Counted from the stretch's first letter, positions 43,934 to 53,589 are shown. The stretch is 64,000 nt of DNA from JBJYIN01 sp046237015 (GCF_046237015.1 NZ_JBJYIN010000016.1:44474-108473), one strand, 5' to 3'. The notes: generated from the sequence alone by a model not told the origin. Program-made: numbers and translations.

Positions 43934-44947
43934 ATGCAAAGAATCAAGTTTGACATCATGAAAGACACGGTAAAAAAAGCCTTTTTGAACGTGGGATTAA
44001 GCGAACAGAACGCAGAGGTGTGTGCACAAATCCATACGGAGTCCAGTTGTGATGGCATCTATTCTCATGGGTTGAATCGTGTTTCCCGGTTTGTTGATTA
44101 TGTTAAGAAAGGATGGGTTGATATTCATGCTGAACCAACCCTGGTTAAATCGTTGGGCGTGATTGAAATTTATGATGGTAATCAGGGGATCGGTATCACC
44201 AATGCGCTGTTTTCTGTCGAGCGAGCCGCAAAAATGGCGCGTGAAAATGGAATGGGCATCGTTGCATTGCGTAATACCACGCATTGGATGCGGGGAGGAA
44301 CCTATGGTTGGAAGGCCGCAGAACAAGGTTTAGCCGCAATTTGCTGGACGAATACCGAATCTTGTATGCCAGCGTGGGGCGGTAAAAACACGCGTCTGGG
44401 CAATAATCCTTTTGTCATGGCAGTACCACGCGAAAAAGGTCCGTTAGTCCTCGATATGGCCATGTCGCAGTATTCGTATGGCAAGTTACAGGTGACACGT
44501 CTGAAAGGCGAACGTTTACCCTTCCCGGGAGGGTATGACGCGAATGGTCATCTGACGGATGAACCGGGGCCGATAGAACAATCTATGCGTATTCTTCCCA
44601 CGGGTTATTGGAAGGGGTCTGGCATGGCGGTTTTACTCGATGCCATGGCGGCACTACTATCCGCTGGTCATCCGACGAATGCGATCGATCAGGTTGGTAA
44701 GGGAAGTTGTACCGGAGCCAGTCAGATCTTTATCGTTTTTGATCCTTCACAGCTTGGCGGTGCGGAATTCAGCGATCGTATGGCTGATAGCGTAGCCGAT
44801 TACATTAAAACATCGACGCCTGCTGAAGGGCAAAGCGAGGTCTACTATCCCGGTGAGCATTCTGCTAGCAATCGTCGTGAAAACTTGTCGCAGGGGATTC
44901 CGGTGGATGATGGCGTATGGGCAGACATTTTGGCGTTGGCTAAATAG
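43934..44947 (+). CDS. Malate/lactate dehydrogenase-2 family reductase (YiaK/DlgD-like)
   Basis: NAD(P)-dependent oxidoreductase of 337 residues; the ATG at 43934 is preferred to GTG 43928. The family signature HWMRGGTYGWKAAEQG (near residue 118) with its catalytic His is present, as are TGYWKGSGM and SHGLNR near the N-terminus. It is similar throughout to E. coli YiaK, 2,3-diketo-L-gulonate reductase. A complete TRAP transporter follows at once, as in the E. coli yiaKLMNO order. The likely substrate is a 2-keto sugar acid; which one is not readable. Confidence 0.88.
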   Translation: MQRIKFDIMKDTVKKAFLNVGLSEQNAEVCAQIHTESSCDGIYSHGLNRVSRFVDYVKKGWVDIHAEPTLVKSLGVIEIYDGNQGIGITNALFSVERAAKMARENGMGIVALRNTTHWMRGGTYGWKAAEQGLAAICWTNTESCMPAWGGKNTRLGNNPFVMAVPREKGPLVLDMAMSQYSYGKLQVTRLKGERLPFPGGYDANGHLTDEPGPIEQSMRILPTGYWKGSGMAVLLDAMAALLSAGHPTNAIDQVGKGSCTGASQIFIVFDPSQLGGAEFSDRMADSVADYIKTSTPAEGQSEVYYPGEHSASNRRENLSQGIPVDDGVWADILALAK

Positions 44948-45041
44948 AGGAGCGCGACGTTTCAACTCGGACTGGTGTCGTGGAAATATCATGGTCGGCG
45001 GTATGGGATAACGATTAATTTTCCTTTGGAGAGCGAAGAAT

Positions 45042-46058
45042 ATGTCAAATTTAAAAAATGAAATGTTTCGTACATCAAGCCAGGGAATAGTTAAGAAAAT
45101 AGTATTGGGATCGTTGCTTTCACTTTTCACATTACCTTTGTGGGCGGCAAAAACGTATGACCTTAATTTGAGTACAGTCTTAGCACCTGATGATCCGATT
45201 TATTCAGGATTTAAAGAATTTAAGAAAAATGTGGAGAAACGCACCGATAAGCAAATTCGGGTGAGGCTATTTCCTAGTGGTCAGTTAGGTGCCGATGGTG
45301 AATTAATTCAGCAGGCTCAGGTTGGCAGTAATGTCGGCGTGTTAACTGATGGTGGTCGATTGGCACAGTTTGTTCCTGAGTTAGCCATATTGAATGCACC
45401 TTTTTTATTAGCGAATTATGAGGAAGCATCGAAACTGGTGACAACGCCCACGTTCAAGGAGTGGGAATCTCGGTTGAGAGCTAAATCTGGTTTGGTGAGC
45501 CTTTCATTCAACTGGTATCAAGGTTCTCGCATGATGATCACCAAAAAACCGTTCACGATACCTGCTGATTTAAAAGGCGTGAGGGTTAGGGTGCCTGATG
45601 CCCCGATTGTCATTGAAACCATCAGTTGTATGGGCGGTTCACCCACGCCAATGGCCTGGTCTGAGGTTTATTCTGCTATCCAGACTGGTGTAGTCGATGC
45701 GGCTGAAGCACATCCGACCGCATTATATGGTTCAAAACTGAATGAGGTTGCTAAATATATTACCAAAACAAACCATTATCATTTAATGACGTCTATTGTT
45801 GTTGGGAGTAAATGGTTTGAACAACTCCCCGCTGAATTTCAACAGATACTTCATGAAGAGTCGTATAACGCTGCGACATTCGCTTCACAGAAAATAACAG
45901 AGCAAAGCAATACGGTTCTGGAAAAAATGGAGAAAAGTGGTGCAACAATAGCGACCATTGATTTGACTCCGTTTATTCAAGCTTGTGAAAACGTGCCGAG
46001 TAAGCTTGGATTAGAACAAGCGAAAATAAGTGTACAGCAGGCACTTAAAACGGAGTGA
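45042..46058 (+). CDS. TRAP transporter solute-binding protein (DctP/YiaO family)
   Basis: Periplasmic binding protein of 338 residues with a signal peptide (about 1-36, ending WAA-KTYD). The carboxylate-binding Arg region GVRVRVPDAP lies near residue 184, as in sialate and dicarboxylate binding proteins. It captures an organic acid and hands it to the two membrane subunits that follow. Context suggests a sugar acid or keto-acid related to the YiaK-like and RspA enzymes. Confidence 0.9.
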   Translation: MSNLKNEMFRTSSQGIVKKIVLGSLLSLFTLPLWAAKTYDLNLSTVLAPDDPIYSGFKEFKKNVEKRTDKQIRVRLFPSGQLGADGELIQQAQVGSNVGVLTDGGRLAQFVPELAILNAPFLLANYEEASKLVTTPTFKEWESRLRAKSGLVSLSFNWYQGSRMMITKKPFTIPADLKGVRVRVPDAPIVIETISCMGGSPTPMAWSEVYSAIQTGVVDAAEAHPTALYGSKLNEVAKYITKTNHYHLMTSIVVGSKWFEQLPAEFQQILHEESYNAATFASQKITEQSNTVLEKMEKSGATIATIDLTPFIQACENVPSKLGLEQAKISVQQALKTE

Positions 46059-46123
46059 TATGAGTTTTATTTCCGCTTTCCCTGTCCCGTCTTATTGACG
46101 GGGCACCGTTTGAGAGACCGTAT

Positions 46124-46603
46124 ATGAAAAAACTCATCAAAATAGAAATCATTATTGCGAAAATAATGTTTATCACTATGGTGGTGCTGATTTTTATTGC
46201 AGCGATTGGGCGATGCATTGGTTATCCATTAATTTGGTCTATTGAAATATCGATGGTGCTATTTGCCTGGGTGAGTATGTTCTCCATCCATTATGCACAC
46301 GCGAATTACCGTAATATGGGTATCGATTTTTTATGTAAGCGCTTTCCCGCAAAAGTACAAAATGCGATTGATTATTTTAATAAGATTTTGATTATTGCTT
46401 TTCTCTGTATGGGGACTGGAGCCGGGTATCTTTTTACCTGGGATACACGGGCTCACGTTTTGCCAATATCAGAGATCAATCAGGTTTTTTTAAGTGCGGC
46501 AGTCCCGACGGGATGCCTGCTGTTGTTGCTTACCTGTATTGAGCAACTGATTGATAAAGTGAATACGAACCGGGCGTTATCTGCGGGAGAGAATTTATCA
46601 TGA
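46124..46603 (+). CDS. TRAP transporter small membrane subunit (DctQ/YiaM family)
   Basis: Four-helix inner-membrane protein of 159 residues, with the conserved FAWVSMFSIHYAHANYRNMGID stretch (recognised from AWVSMFSIHYAH and MGID). It overlaps the DctM start by four bases (ATGA), so the two are translationally coupled. Confidence 0.9.
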   Translation: MKKLIKIEIIIAKIMFITMVVLIFIAAIGRCIGYPLIWSIEISMVLFAWVSMFSIHYAHANYRNMGIDFLCKRFPAKVQNAIDYFNKILIIAFLCMGTGAGYLFTWDTRAHVLPISEINQVFLSAAVPTGCLLLLLTCIEQLIDKVNTNRALSAGENLS

Positions 46604-47883
46604 TGTGGCTAACAGGTTTATTATTTGTCGTGTTTATGCTGATGGGGATGCCGGTTGGATTTGTTATTGCAATATCAAGCCTGGCTTACTTTTTTACCTC
46701 TGACTTTTTGCCATTGGGGATTGCCTTCCAGAAATTTGCCGCGCCAACGCAATCATTCCCGATGATTGCTGTGCCTTTGTTTATTCTGGTCGGTAACTTA
46801 CTTACGCGTACGGGCATTACCGAACGATTACTAGACTTTGCGCGTTTGCTGACCGGATGGATGATTGGCGGCTTAGCGCAAATCAACGTATTACTGGCTA
46901 TGTTGATGGGCGGTGTCGCGGGTTCGGCGGTAGCGGACGCGTCCATGCAGTCTCGTATGCTAGGGTTTTCGATGATTGAACGAGGCTATCCTCGTGCCTA
47001 TACCGCCGTTGTTATTGCCTTCGCATCATTGATAACGGCGACGTTGCCTCCCAGTATCTTATTGATTCTCTATGGATTCGTCGGTAACGTTTCTATCGGT
47101 AAATTATTCCTGGCAGGCATTATTCCCGGCTTAATGCTGACAATTACGCTAATGATCACGAATTACGTCATGGCGAGAAAGATGAAAATCCAGCCGGAAA
47201 TGGTAGCGAAACCGTCATTTAAAGAGGTTGTGGCGAGTTTTCGTCGTGGGTTTTGGGCGCTGATGTTTCCTGTCGTTTTGATTGTTGTGATTCGTTTAGG
47301 ACTTTTCACGACGTCTGAGGCTGGCGCATTTATCGTCTTTTACGCACTGATTGTCGGCGGTTTGATTTATAAGGAGCTGACCTGGCAAGGGATCTTCGAT
47401 ACTTTAACCGAAACCCTGAGCGATCTAGGTATTGTGATGTTGCTTGTGATGGCGGCGTTTATTCTTGGGCACATCAGCGTATTGGATCAATTACCTCAAG
47501 CGATGACTGAATGGATCACCGAATTTACTGAAAGTCCAGTAGGGATCATGCTGTTGATTTTCGGCTTGATATTAGTTATTGGCATGGTGCTGGATGCGAG
47601 TCCGATTATATTATTGTTAACGCCAATACTGTTGCCAATTGTCACTGAGATTGGATATGACCCGATTCATTTCGGTATTCTATTTATTGTATTGACCTTA
47701 CTTGGGGCGAATACACCACCGGTGGGCATTTGTATGTATACGGTTTGCGGGATTTTAAAGTGTGATACGACACAATTTATTAAATCTTCCGTGCCTTATT
47801 TACTCGCATTTTTTGTTTTTGTGTGCCTCTTGTTTATTTTCCCGCAGACGGTGATGTTTTTACCGAATTTGCTGATGCCATAG
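46600..47883 (+). CDS. TRAP transporter large membrane subunit (DctM/YiaN family)
   Basis: Inner-membrane Na+-coupled permease of 427 residues with about twelve helices. Family motifs are GVAGSAVADASMQSRM (near 107) and the late GMVLDASPIILLLTPILLP (near 328). It ends the module 3 operon. The preceding gene order P-Q-M is complete. Confidence 0.93.
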   Translation: MMWLTGLLFVVFMLMGMPVGFVIAISSLAYFFTSDFLPLGIAFQKFAAPTQSFPMIAVPLFILVGNLLTRTGITERLLDFARLLTGWMIGGLAQINVLLAMLMGGVAGSAVADASMQSRMLGFSMIERGYPRAYTAVVIAFASLITATLPPSILLILYGFVGNVSIGKLFLAGIIPGLMLTITLMITNYVMARKMKIQPEMVAKPSFKEVVASFRRGFWALMFPVVLIVVIRLGLFTTSEAGAFIVFYALIVGGLIYKELTWQGIFDTLTETLSDLGIVMLLVMAAFILGHISVLDQLPQAMTEWITEFTESPVGIMLLIFGLILVIGMVLDASPIILLLTPILLPIVTEIGYDPIHFGILFIVLTLLGANTPPVGICMYTVCGILKCDTTQFIKSSVPYLLAFFVFVCLLFIFPQTVMFLPNLLMP

Positions 47884-48236
47884 TCTTTTAGGGTGCAGAA
47901 CGGACGTCCGTGTTGTCATTGTGATAATGGGGACGTAATTTTCAGTCACTAAAGGCATCCGGAGAATGACGTTATTGTTCTTTCGGGAATCAAGCCAATA
48001 GGCCCAGGGACGGGCCAGATACACTCGGCGTATGCTCTTATTGTCACGTAACTGTTCATTTCAACCGTATCGATCACAGCGCACCATACAATGACGGTGC
48101 CATCGTCCTCGCCTTTTTTGGCCGTTATCCTGTCCTCCTGTAAGTGTGATGTAGTTCAAATTATCCTTTCTAATATACTTGTATGGTAGTCATCATTGAA
48201 AATATGAACCGTCATGAGTAGAGAAGGATAAGTAAA
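47884..48236. other. Gap between modules 3 and 2
   Basis: 353 bp. A minus-strand frame from about 48126 to 47956 stays open for about 55 codons but has no good start and no recognised homologue; it may be chance or a remnant. The last 95 bp carry the rspA copy 2 promoter. Confidence 0.4.
48145..48187 (+). promoter_or_regulatory. CRP-type promoter of rspA copy 2
   Basis: TGTGA-N6-TCAAA at 48145-48160, then ACTTGTATGGTAGT from 48177 with TATGGT at 48182-48187. A start near 48194 puts the CRP-like site at -41.5. Spacing is identical to the copy 1 promoter. The ACTTGTATGGTAGT element may also be the RspR operator. Confidence 0.6.
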
Positions 48237-49451
48237 GTGAAAATTGTTAACGCTGAAGTGTTTGTGACTTGCCCAGGACGCAACTTTGTTACCCTGAAAA
48301 TTACGACAGACAGCGGTGTGACGGGTATTGGTGATGCGACATTGAACGGTCGTGAGCTGCCGGTGGCCTCATACCTTAAAGATCATGTTTGTCCACAGTT
48401 GATTGGGCGCGACGCGCATCAGATTGAAGATATCTGGCAGTATTTCTATAAAGGCGCTTACTGGCGTCGAGGCCCCGTTACCATGTCAGCTATTTCTGCG
48501 GTAGATATGGCACTGTGGGATATTAAGGCCAAAGCCGCCAACATGCCGCTCTATCAATTGCTGGGTGGCGCATCACGTACTGGTGTCATGGTGTATTGCC
48601 ATACCACCGGGCATACCGTTGATGAAGCGTTGGATGATTACGCTAAACACCGTGACCTGGGCTTTAAGGCCATTCGTGTGCAGTGTGGTGTGCCAGGAAT
48701 GAAAACCACGTACGGCATGGCAAAAGGCAAAGGGTTGGCGTATGAACCGGCAACCAAAGGCAACTGGCCAGAAGAACAACTATGGTCAACGGAAAAATAC
48801 CTCGATTTCACGCCGAAACTGTTTGAAGCGGTACGTAACAAATTTGGTTTCTCCGAACATCTGCTGCATGACATGCACCACCGCCTGACGCCGATTGAAG
48901 CCGCTCGGTTCGGGAAAAGTATCGAAGATTACCGCTTGTTCTGGATGGAAGATCCAACGCCTGCCGAAAATCAGGAATCCTTCCGTTTGATTCGTCAGCA
49001 CACCGTGACACCGATTGCGGTTGGTGAAGTCTTTAACAGTATTTGGGATTGCAAACAGCTGATTGAAGAGCAACTCATCGACTATATCCGCACCACGATC
49101 ACCCATGCTGGCGGCATCACGGGGATGCGTCGAATTGCAGATTTTGCCTCTTTGTATCAGGTACGTACCGGTTCTCACGGACCTTCCGATCTTTCTCCAA
49201 TATGCATGGCAGCCGCGCTGCATTTTGACCTCTGGGTGCCGAATTTCGGCGTACAGGAGTACATGGGATATTCCGAACAAATGTTGGAAGTCTTCCCGCA
49301 TAACTGGGTATTCGAAGATGGCTATATGCACCCAGGCGATAAACCAGGATTAGGCATCGAGTTTGATGAAAAACTGGCAGCTAAATATCCCTATGAACCG
49401 GCCTACCTGCCAGTCGCACGCTTGGAAGATGGCACATTGTGGAATTGGTAA
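48237..49451 (+). CDS. rspA: RspA-type D-mannonate/D-gluconate dehydratase, copy 2
   Basis: ManD-subgroup dehydratase of 404 residues, GTG start. All three metal-ligand motifs (LLHDMHHRL, WMEDPTPAEN, AVGEVFNS) are kept. This is the copy in the canonical neighbourhood: rspB starts 12 bp after its stop, followed by ydfJ, ydfI and rspR, the gene set of the E. coli rsp/ydf locus. In E. coli rspA was first described as a starvation-sensing gene because its overexpression lowers homoserine lactone; the dehydratase function comes from the family. Confidence 0.92.
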   Translation: MKIVNAEVFVTCPGRNFVTLKITTDSGVTGIGDATLNGRELPVASYLKDHVCPQLIGRDAHQIEDIWQYFYKGAYWRRGPVTMSAISAVDMALWDIKAKAANMPLYQLLGGASRTGVMVYCHTTGHTVDEALDDYAKHRDLGFKAIRVQCGVPGMKTTYGMAKGKGLAYEPATKGNWPEEQLWSTEKYLDFTPKLFEAVRNKFGFSEHLLHDMHHRLTPIEAARFGKSIEDYRLFWMEDPTPAENQESFRLIRQHTVTPIAVGEVFNSIWDCKQLIEEQLIDYIRTTITHAGGITGMRRIADFASLYQVRTGSHGPSDLSPICMAAALHFDLWVPNFGVQEYMGYSEQMLEVFPHNWVFEDGYMHPGDKPGLGIEFDEKLAAKYPYEPAYLPVARLEDGTLWNW

Positions 49452-49462
49452 AGGAACGTTTT

Positions 49463-50482
49463 ATGAAAAGCATTGTTATCAAGCAACCTAATGATTTAGT
49501 GATTGAAGAAAGAGATATCCCTCTTCCGGCTAAAGATGAAGTAAGAGTTAAAGTCTCACTTGCTGGAATTTGTGGTTCCGATAGCCATATTTATCGTGGA
49601 CATAACCCATTTGCTAAATATCCGCGAGTGATTGGACATGAGTTTTTTGGCGTGATCGATGCCGTAGGAGAAGGTGTTGATACATCACGGGTAGGTGAAC
49701 GAGTTTCTGTTGATCCTGTTGTGAGTTGTGGGCACTGTTATCCATGTTCTATTGGTAAGCCAAACGTGTGTACTTCGCTGGTTGTTCTTGGGGTTCACCG
49801 TGATGGTGGATTCAGCGAATATGCAGTGGTACCCGCTAAAAATGCTTATTTGATCCCAGATGAGATCCCTGACGAATTTGCGGTGATGGTTGAACCATTC
49901 ACTATTTCAGCCAATGTTACTGCGCAGGTTAAGCCTACCTCTCAGGATACGGTATTAATTTATGGTGCTGGTCCGATGGGCTTAACGTCTGTTCAGGTGC
50001 TAAAAGGGGTTTATCAGGCTAAAGAAGTGATTGTGGTTGATCGTATTCCAGAGCGTTTGGCTATGGCCAAGAATTGTGGCGCAGATCGTATTATCAATAA
50101 TGCTTCTCTGTCTTTAAAGGATGAATTGGATAAGCTAAATATTAAACCTACTTTGATTATTGATGCTGCTTGTCATCCATCAATTTTACAAGAAGCCATC
50201 ACGATAGCCTCTCCTGCTGCTCGGATTGCGATTATGGGATTTTCCAGTGAACCTTGTCAGATCAGTCAACAAGGGATTACCAGTAAAGAGCTTTCTATTT
50301 TTTCATCAAGACTGAATGCAGAAAAATTTCCTTTGGTTATCGAATGGCTTAAAGACAAGAAGATTGATCCATTAAAATTAATTACCCATCGATTCGAATA
50401 TAAAAAAGTTGTTGAAGCTATTCAGGTTTTTGAAAAGGATCAGAAAAGCTGCTGTAAGGTGTTATTAACGTTTAATGATTAA
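49463..50482 (+). CDS. rspB: Zinc dehydrogenase RspB (L-gulonate 5-dehydrogenase type)
   Basis: Medium-chain zinc dehydrogenase of 339 residues; start ATG 49463 behind AAAGGAAC. Catalytic zinc region GICGSDSHIYRGH and GHEF, structural cysteines in CGHCYPCSIGKPNVC, and NAD motif GAGPMG are visible. It aligns with E. coli RspB end to end. RspB homologues were assigned as L-gulonate 5-dehydrogenases giving D-fructuronate in enolase-superfamily pathway work. The YdfI enzyme encoded downstream would take fructuronate to mannonate. Confidence 0.9.
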   Translation: MKSIVIKQPNDLVIEERDIPLPAKDEVRVKVSLAGICGSDSHIYRGHNPFAKYPRVIGHEFFGVIDAVGEGVDTSRVGERVSVDPVVSCGHCYPCSIGKPNVCTSLVVLGVHRDGGFSEYAVVPAKNAYLIPDEIPDEFAVMVEPFTISANVTAQVKPTSQDTVLIYGAGPMGLTSVQVLKGVYQAKEVIVVDRIPERLAMAKNCGADRIINNASLSLKDELDKLNIKPTLIIDAACHPSILQEAITIASPAARIAIMGFSSEPCQISQQGITSKELSIFSSRLNAEKFPLVIEWLKDKKIDPLKLITHRFEYKKVVEAIQVFEKDQKSCCKVLLTFND

Positions 50483-50587
50483 TAGTAGTGATTAAAGTTG
50501 ATGATATCTTTAGCATTGATTTAAAGGGAGGTTCTCTGGCGTATACAACATCAGGAAATTATTTATAAAAAGTATCTTTCTCTGTAT

Positions 50588-50618
50588 GTTCTAAGCCTTG
50601 CTCGGTAAGGCTTAGAAC
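50588..50618 (+). repeat. Intercistronic hairpin between rspB and ydfJ
   Basis: Perfect 12-bp stem GTTCTAAGCCTT / AAGGCTTAGAAC with loop GCTCGGT. No T-run follows, so it should not be a strong terminator. It mirrors the hairpin at 5315-5364 in module 1. Confidence 0.7.
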
Positions 50619-50697
50619 AATGTGTTGCGCAATGATAAACAGTTAATTTGCGGCTGTTGTGCTACACACATAACTATAAACCGTAGAGAGTATAAAT

Positions 50698-52059
50698 ATG
50701 AATGAGCAGCAAATAAGTTCCACACAAAATAAACCTGAACGGAGTACTTCTGACTTGGTTAAGGCTGCGGTTTCTGGATGGTTAGGAACCGCACTGGAGT
50801 TTATGGATTTTCAGTTGTATTCACTGGGGGCCGCATTAGTTTTTCATGAAATCTTTTTCCCAGAACAGTCTGCTGCCATGGCATTAGTCTTGGCTATGGG
50901 GACATATGGCGCTGGGTATATCGCTCGTATTGTCGGTGCTTTTATTTTCGGGAGAATGGGCGATACTATTGGTCGTAAGAAGGTCCTCTTTATTACGATC
51001 ACGATGATGGGAATTTGCACCACACTCATTGGTGTCTTGCCAACCTATGCACAGATTGGTATTTTCGCGCCTATTATGCTGGTGACGTTGCGAATTATTC
51101 AAGGGCTAGGTGCCGGGGCTGAAATATCTGGCGCAGGTACGATGCTAGCTGAATATTCTCCGAAGGGTAAACGTGGGATTATTTCGTCTTTAGTTGCGAT
51201 GGGGACGAATTGCGGAACATTAAGTGCGACAGCAATATGGGCGGTTATGTTCTTCTTACTTGATAAGGAGCAACTGTTAGCGTGGGGATGGCGCGTACCT
51301 TTCCTGTCTAGTGTCGTCGTCATGATCTTTGCAATATGGTTAAGATTGAATCTTAAAGAAAGTCCTGTATTTGAACAGGTGAATGAAACGGGTGAACAGC
51401 ATTCTTCCTCTCGAGAGGCGGTTGTAGAAAATAAATCCGTTATTGAAATGTTCAAAAGTAAATCTTTTTGGCTTGCTACCGGGTTACGATTTGGTCAAGC
51501 AGGTAACTCGGGTCTTATCCAAACTTTTCTTACTGGTTATTTGGTCCAAACATTATTATTTGAAAAATATATCCCAACAGATGCATTAATGATCAGTTCT
51601 GTTATTGGTTTTCTTACAATTCCATTGCTGGGATGGATTTCAGATAAAATTGGTCGCCGAGTTCCTTATATTATCTTAAATATTTCTGCGATTTTGTTGG
51701 CTTACCCAATGCTTTCTATCATTGTCGATAAAAGCAATGAGGTTAATGTTATTATTGTCTGCATTATCGTTATTCATAACTTTGCAGTATTAGGGTTGTT
51801 TGCATTAGAAAATATCACAATGGCGGAGATATTTGGTGCAAGAAATCGTTTTACACAGATGGCGATCTCTAAAGAAACGGGTGGTTTGGTCGCGGTTGGT
51901 TTTGGCCCTGTGCTAGCTGGTATTTTCTGTAATATAACGGAGTCTTGGTGGCCAATAGCAGTAATGGTGATTGTCTATTCATTGCTCGGTTTATTTGCCG
52001 CTCTCTGTATGCCGGAAGTCAAAGATCGCGATTTGGACGAGTTGGAAGATGCTGCATAA
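50698..52059 (+). CDS. ydfJ: MFS metabolite:H+ symporter YdfJ
   Basis: Inner-membrane transporter of 453 residues, twelve helices expected, closely similar to E. coli YdfJ (AEISGAGTMLAEYSPKGKRG, FGQAGNSGLIQTFL). It is paralogous to the module 1 transporter at 5463-6800 along the entire length. It lies between rspB and ydfI and probably imports L-gulonate or a related hexonate. The first residues differ from the module 1 copy only in a short polar N-terminus. Confidence 0.9.
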   Translation: MNEQQISSTQNKPERSTSDLVKAAVSGWLGTALEFMDFQLYSLGAALVFHEIFFPEQSAAMALVLAMGTYGAGYIARIVGAFIFGRMGDTIGRKKVLFITITMMGICTTLIGVLPTYAQIGIFAPIMLVTLRIIQGLGAGAEISGAGTMLAEYSPKGKRGIISSLVAMGTNCGTLSATAIWAVMFFLLDKEQLLAWGWRVPFLSSVVVMIFAIWLRLNLKESPVFEQVNETGEQHSSSREAVVENKSVIEMFKSKSFWLATGLRFGQAGNSGLIQTFLTGYLVQTLLFEKYIPTDALMISSVIGFLTIPLLGWISDKIGRRVPYIILNISAILLAYPMLSIIVDKSNEVNVIIVCIIVIHNFAVLGLFALENITMAEIFGARNRFTQMAISKETGGLVAVGFGPVLAGIFCNITESWWPIAVMVIVYSLLGLFAALCMPEVKDRDLDELEDAA

Positions 52060-52099
52060 ATGTAGCACCGAATATGTTTAATCAACACCAGGGAAACCT

Positions 52100-53569
52100 A
52101 TGAATATCACTGAATTTGATAAACTGAAACCGCAGGTTATTGTTCCCCGCTATGATCGCAAGCAGTTGAAGACGCGTATCGCGCATATCGGTTTTGGCGC
52201 TTTCCATCGTGCTCATCAGGCAGTGTGTGCGGATAAACTGGCGACAGAATGCGGTAGTGACTGGGGATACTGTGAAATTAACTTGATTGGTGGTGAGCAA
52301 CAGATTGAAGCCATCCGTCAACAGGATTTGCTCTGGTCAGTTTCAGAAATGGCTGATACTGGCTGGAGTAGTCGAGTGATTGGTGTCGCGACTGCTGCAT
52401 TGCATGCCGAGGTAGAAGGCATTGAGTCGGTGCTAGAGGCGTTAAGCGCTCCTGATATTGCGATCGTCTCTATCACGGTGACAGAAAAAGGGTATTGCCA
52501 TCATCCTGCTACGGGGCAATTAAATATCGAACATCCGCTGATTAGCCATGATTTGGCGTTTCCTGACGAGCCTCGCTCCCTGCCCGGCGTGATTCTGGCT
52601 GCGATTAAACGCAGACGAGAACGCCAGTTGTCGCCTTTCAGCGTGATGTCCTGTGACAATATGCCAGAGAATGGACACGTTACGCGCAATGTGATTGTGC
52701 AACTGGCTGAACAGCAGGATATCGCGTTGGCTCAATGGATTAAACAGCATGTAACCTTTCCATCAACGATGGTTGACCGAATTGTCCCAGCGATCACGCC
52801 AGAAACACTAGAAACGATTCAAGGACAGCTCGGGGTTGCTGATCCAGCGGGCATTGCCTGTGAGCCGTTCTTCCAGTGGGTGATCGAAGATCATTTTGTC
52901 AATGGACGTCCTGAGTGGGAAAAAGCGGGTGCCGAATTAGTTCAGGATGTACTGCCATTCGAAGAAATGAAGTTACGTATGCTAAATGGTAGTCACTCAT
53001 TTCTTGCTTATCTGGGGTATCTTGCAGGGTATCAGCATATTAGTGAGTGTATGCAGGATGGCGCGCTGGTCGCTGCCGCGCATCACCTCATGTTGAATGA
53101 ACAGGCTCCAACGTTGCGAACAAAAGACGTTGATCTTGCTGCTTATGCAAATGCATTGTTAGATCGTTACAGGAATCGTGCGTTAAAACATAGAACATGG
53201 CAGATCGCGATGGATGGATCGCAGAAATTGCCACAGCGAATGTTAGATTCTATTCGTTGGCATTTAGCGAATAATAGCCGTTTTGATGCGCTGGCTTTGG
53301 GCGTTGCCGGTTGGATGCGTTATGTTGGCGGTGTGGATGAGCAAGGCCAACCCATTGAGATTAGTGATCCACTGAAAGATATTATTGCACTTACCGTGCA
53401 GAATAGTGCTGAAGGGGAAGATCGCGTGAAGGCATTATTCTCCCTGGACGCTATCTTTGGTTTGGATTTACCTGAAAATATCACTTTTACGACAACGGTG
53501 ATGCGGTATTACCAGATGCTGTTGGATAAGGGTGTTAAAAAGACGTTAGAGTCTATCGATTGGAAATAG
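52100..53569 (+). CDS. ydfI: Mannitol dehydrogenase-family D-mannonate oxidoreductase YdfI
   Basis: Long-chain NAD-dependent polyol dehydrogenase of 489 residues (E. coli YdfI 486), which reduces D-fructuronate to D-mannonate. The N-terminal cofactor region reads IAHIGFGAFHRAHQ. The catalytic Lys region is near VLPFEEMKLRMLNGSHS, with the conserved sequence GWMRYVGG further on. It starts 40 bp after ydfJ. Together with RspB and RspA it would complete L-gulonate to fructuronate to mannonate to KDG. Confidence 0.92.
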   Translation: MNITEFDKLKPQVIVPRYDRKQLKTRIAHIGFGAFHRAHQAVCADKLATECGSDWGYCEINLIGGEQQIEAIRQQDLLWSVSEMADTGWSSRVIGVATAALHAEVEGIESVLEALSAPDIAIVSITVTEKGYCHHPATGQLNIEHPLISHDLAFPDEPRSLPGVILAAIKRRRERQLSPFSVMSCDNMPENGHVTRNVIVQLAEQQDIALAQWIKQHVTFPSTMVDRIVPAITPETLETIQGQLGVADPAGIACEPFFQWVIEDHFVNGRPEWEKAGAELVQDVLPFEEMKLRMLNGSHSFLAYLGYLAGYQHISECMQDGALVAAAHHLMLNEQAPTLRTKDVDLAAYANALLDRYRNRALKHRTWQIAMDGSQKLPQRMLDSIRWHLANNSRFDALALGVAGWMRYVGGVDEQGQPIEISDPLKDIIALTVQNSAEGEDRVKALFSLDAIFGLDLPENITFTTTVMRYYQMLLDKGVKKTLESIDWK

Positions 53570-53589
53570 TGGTTCTTTCAGAGAAAAAT

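Noticed and set aside
47956..48126. Minus-strand open stretch of about 55 codons
   Set aside because: No credible start codon and no recognised homologue; may be chance.
49439..49463. GTG start for rspB overlapping the rspA end
   Set aside because: ATG 49463 has a better ribosome site and matches the E. coli RspB start.
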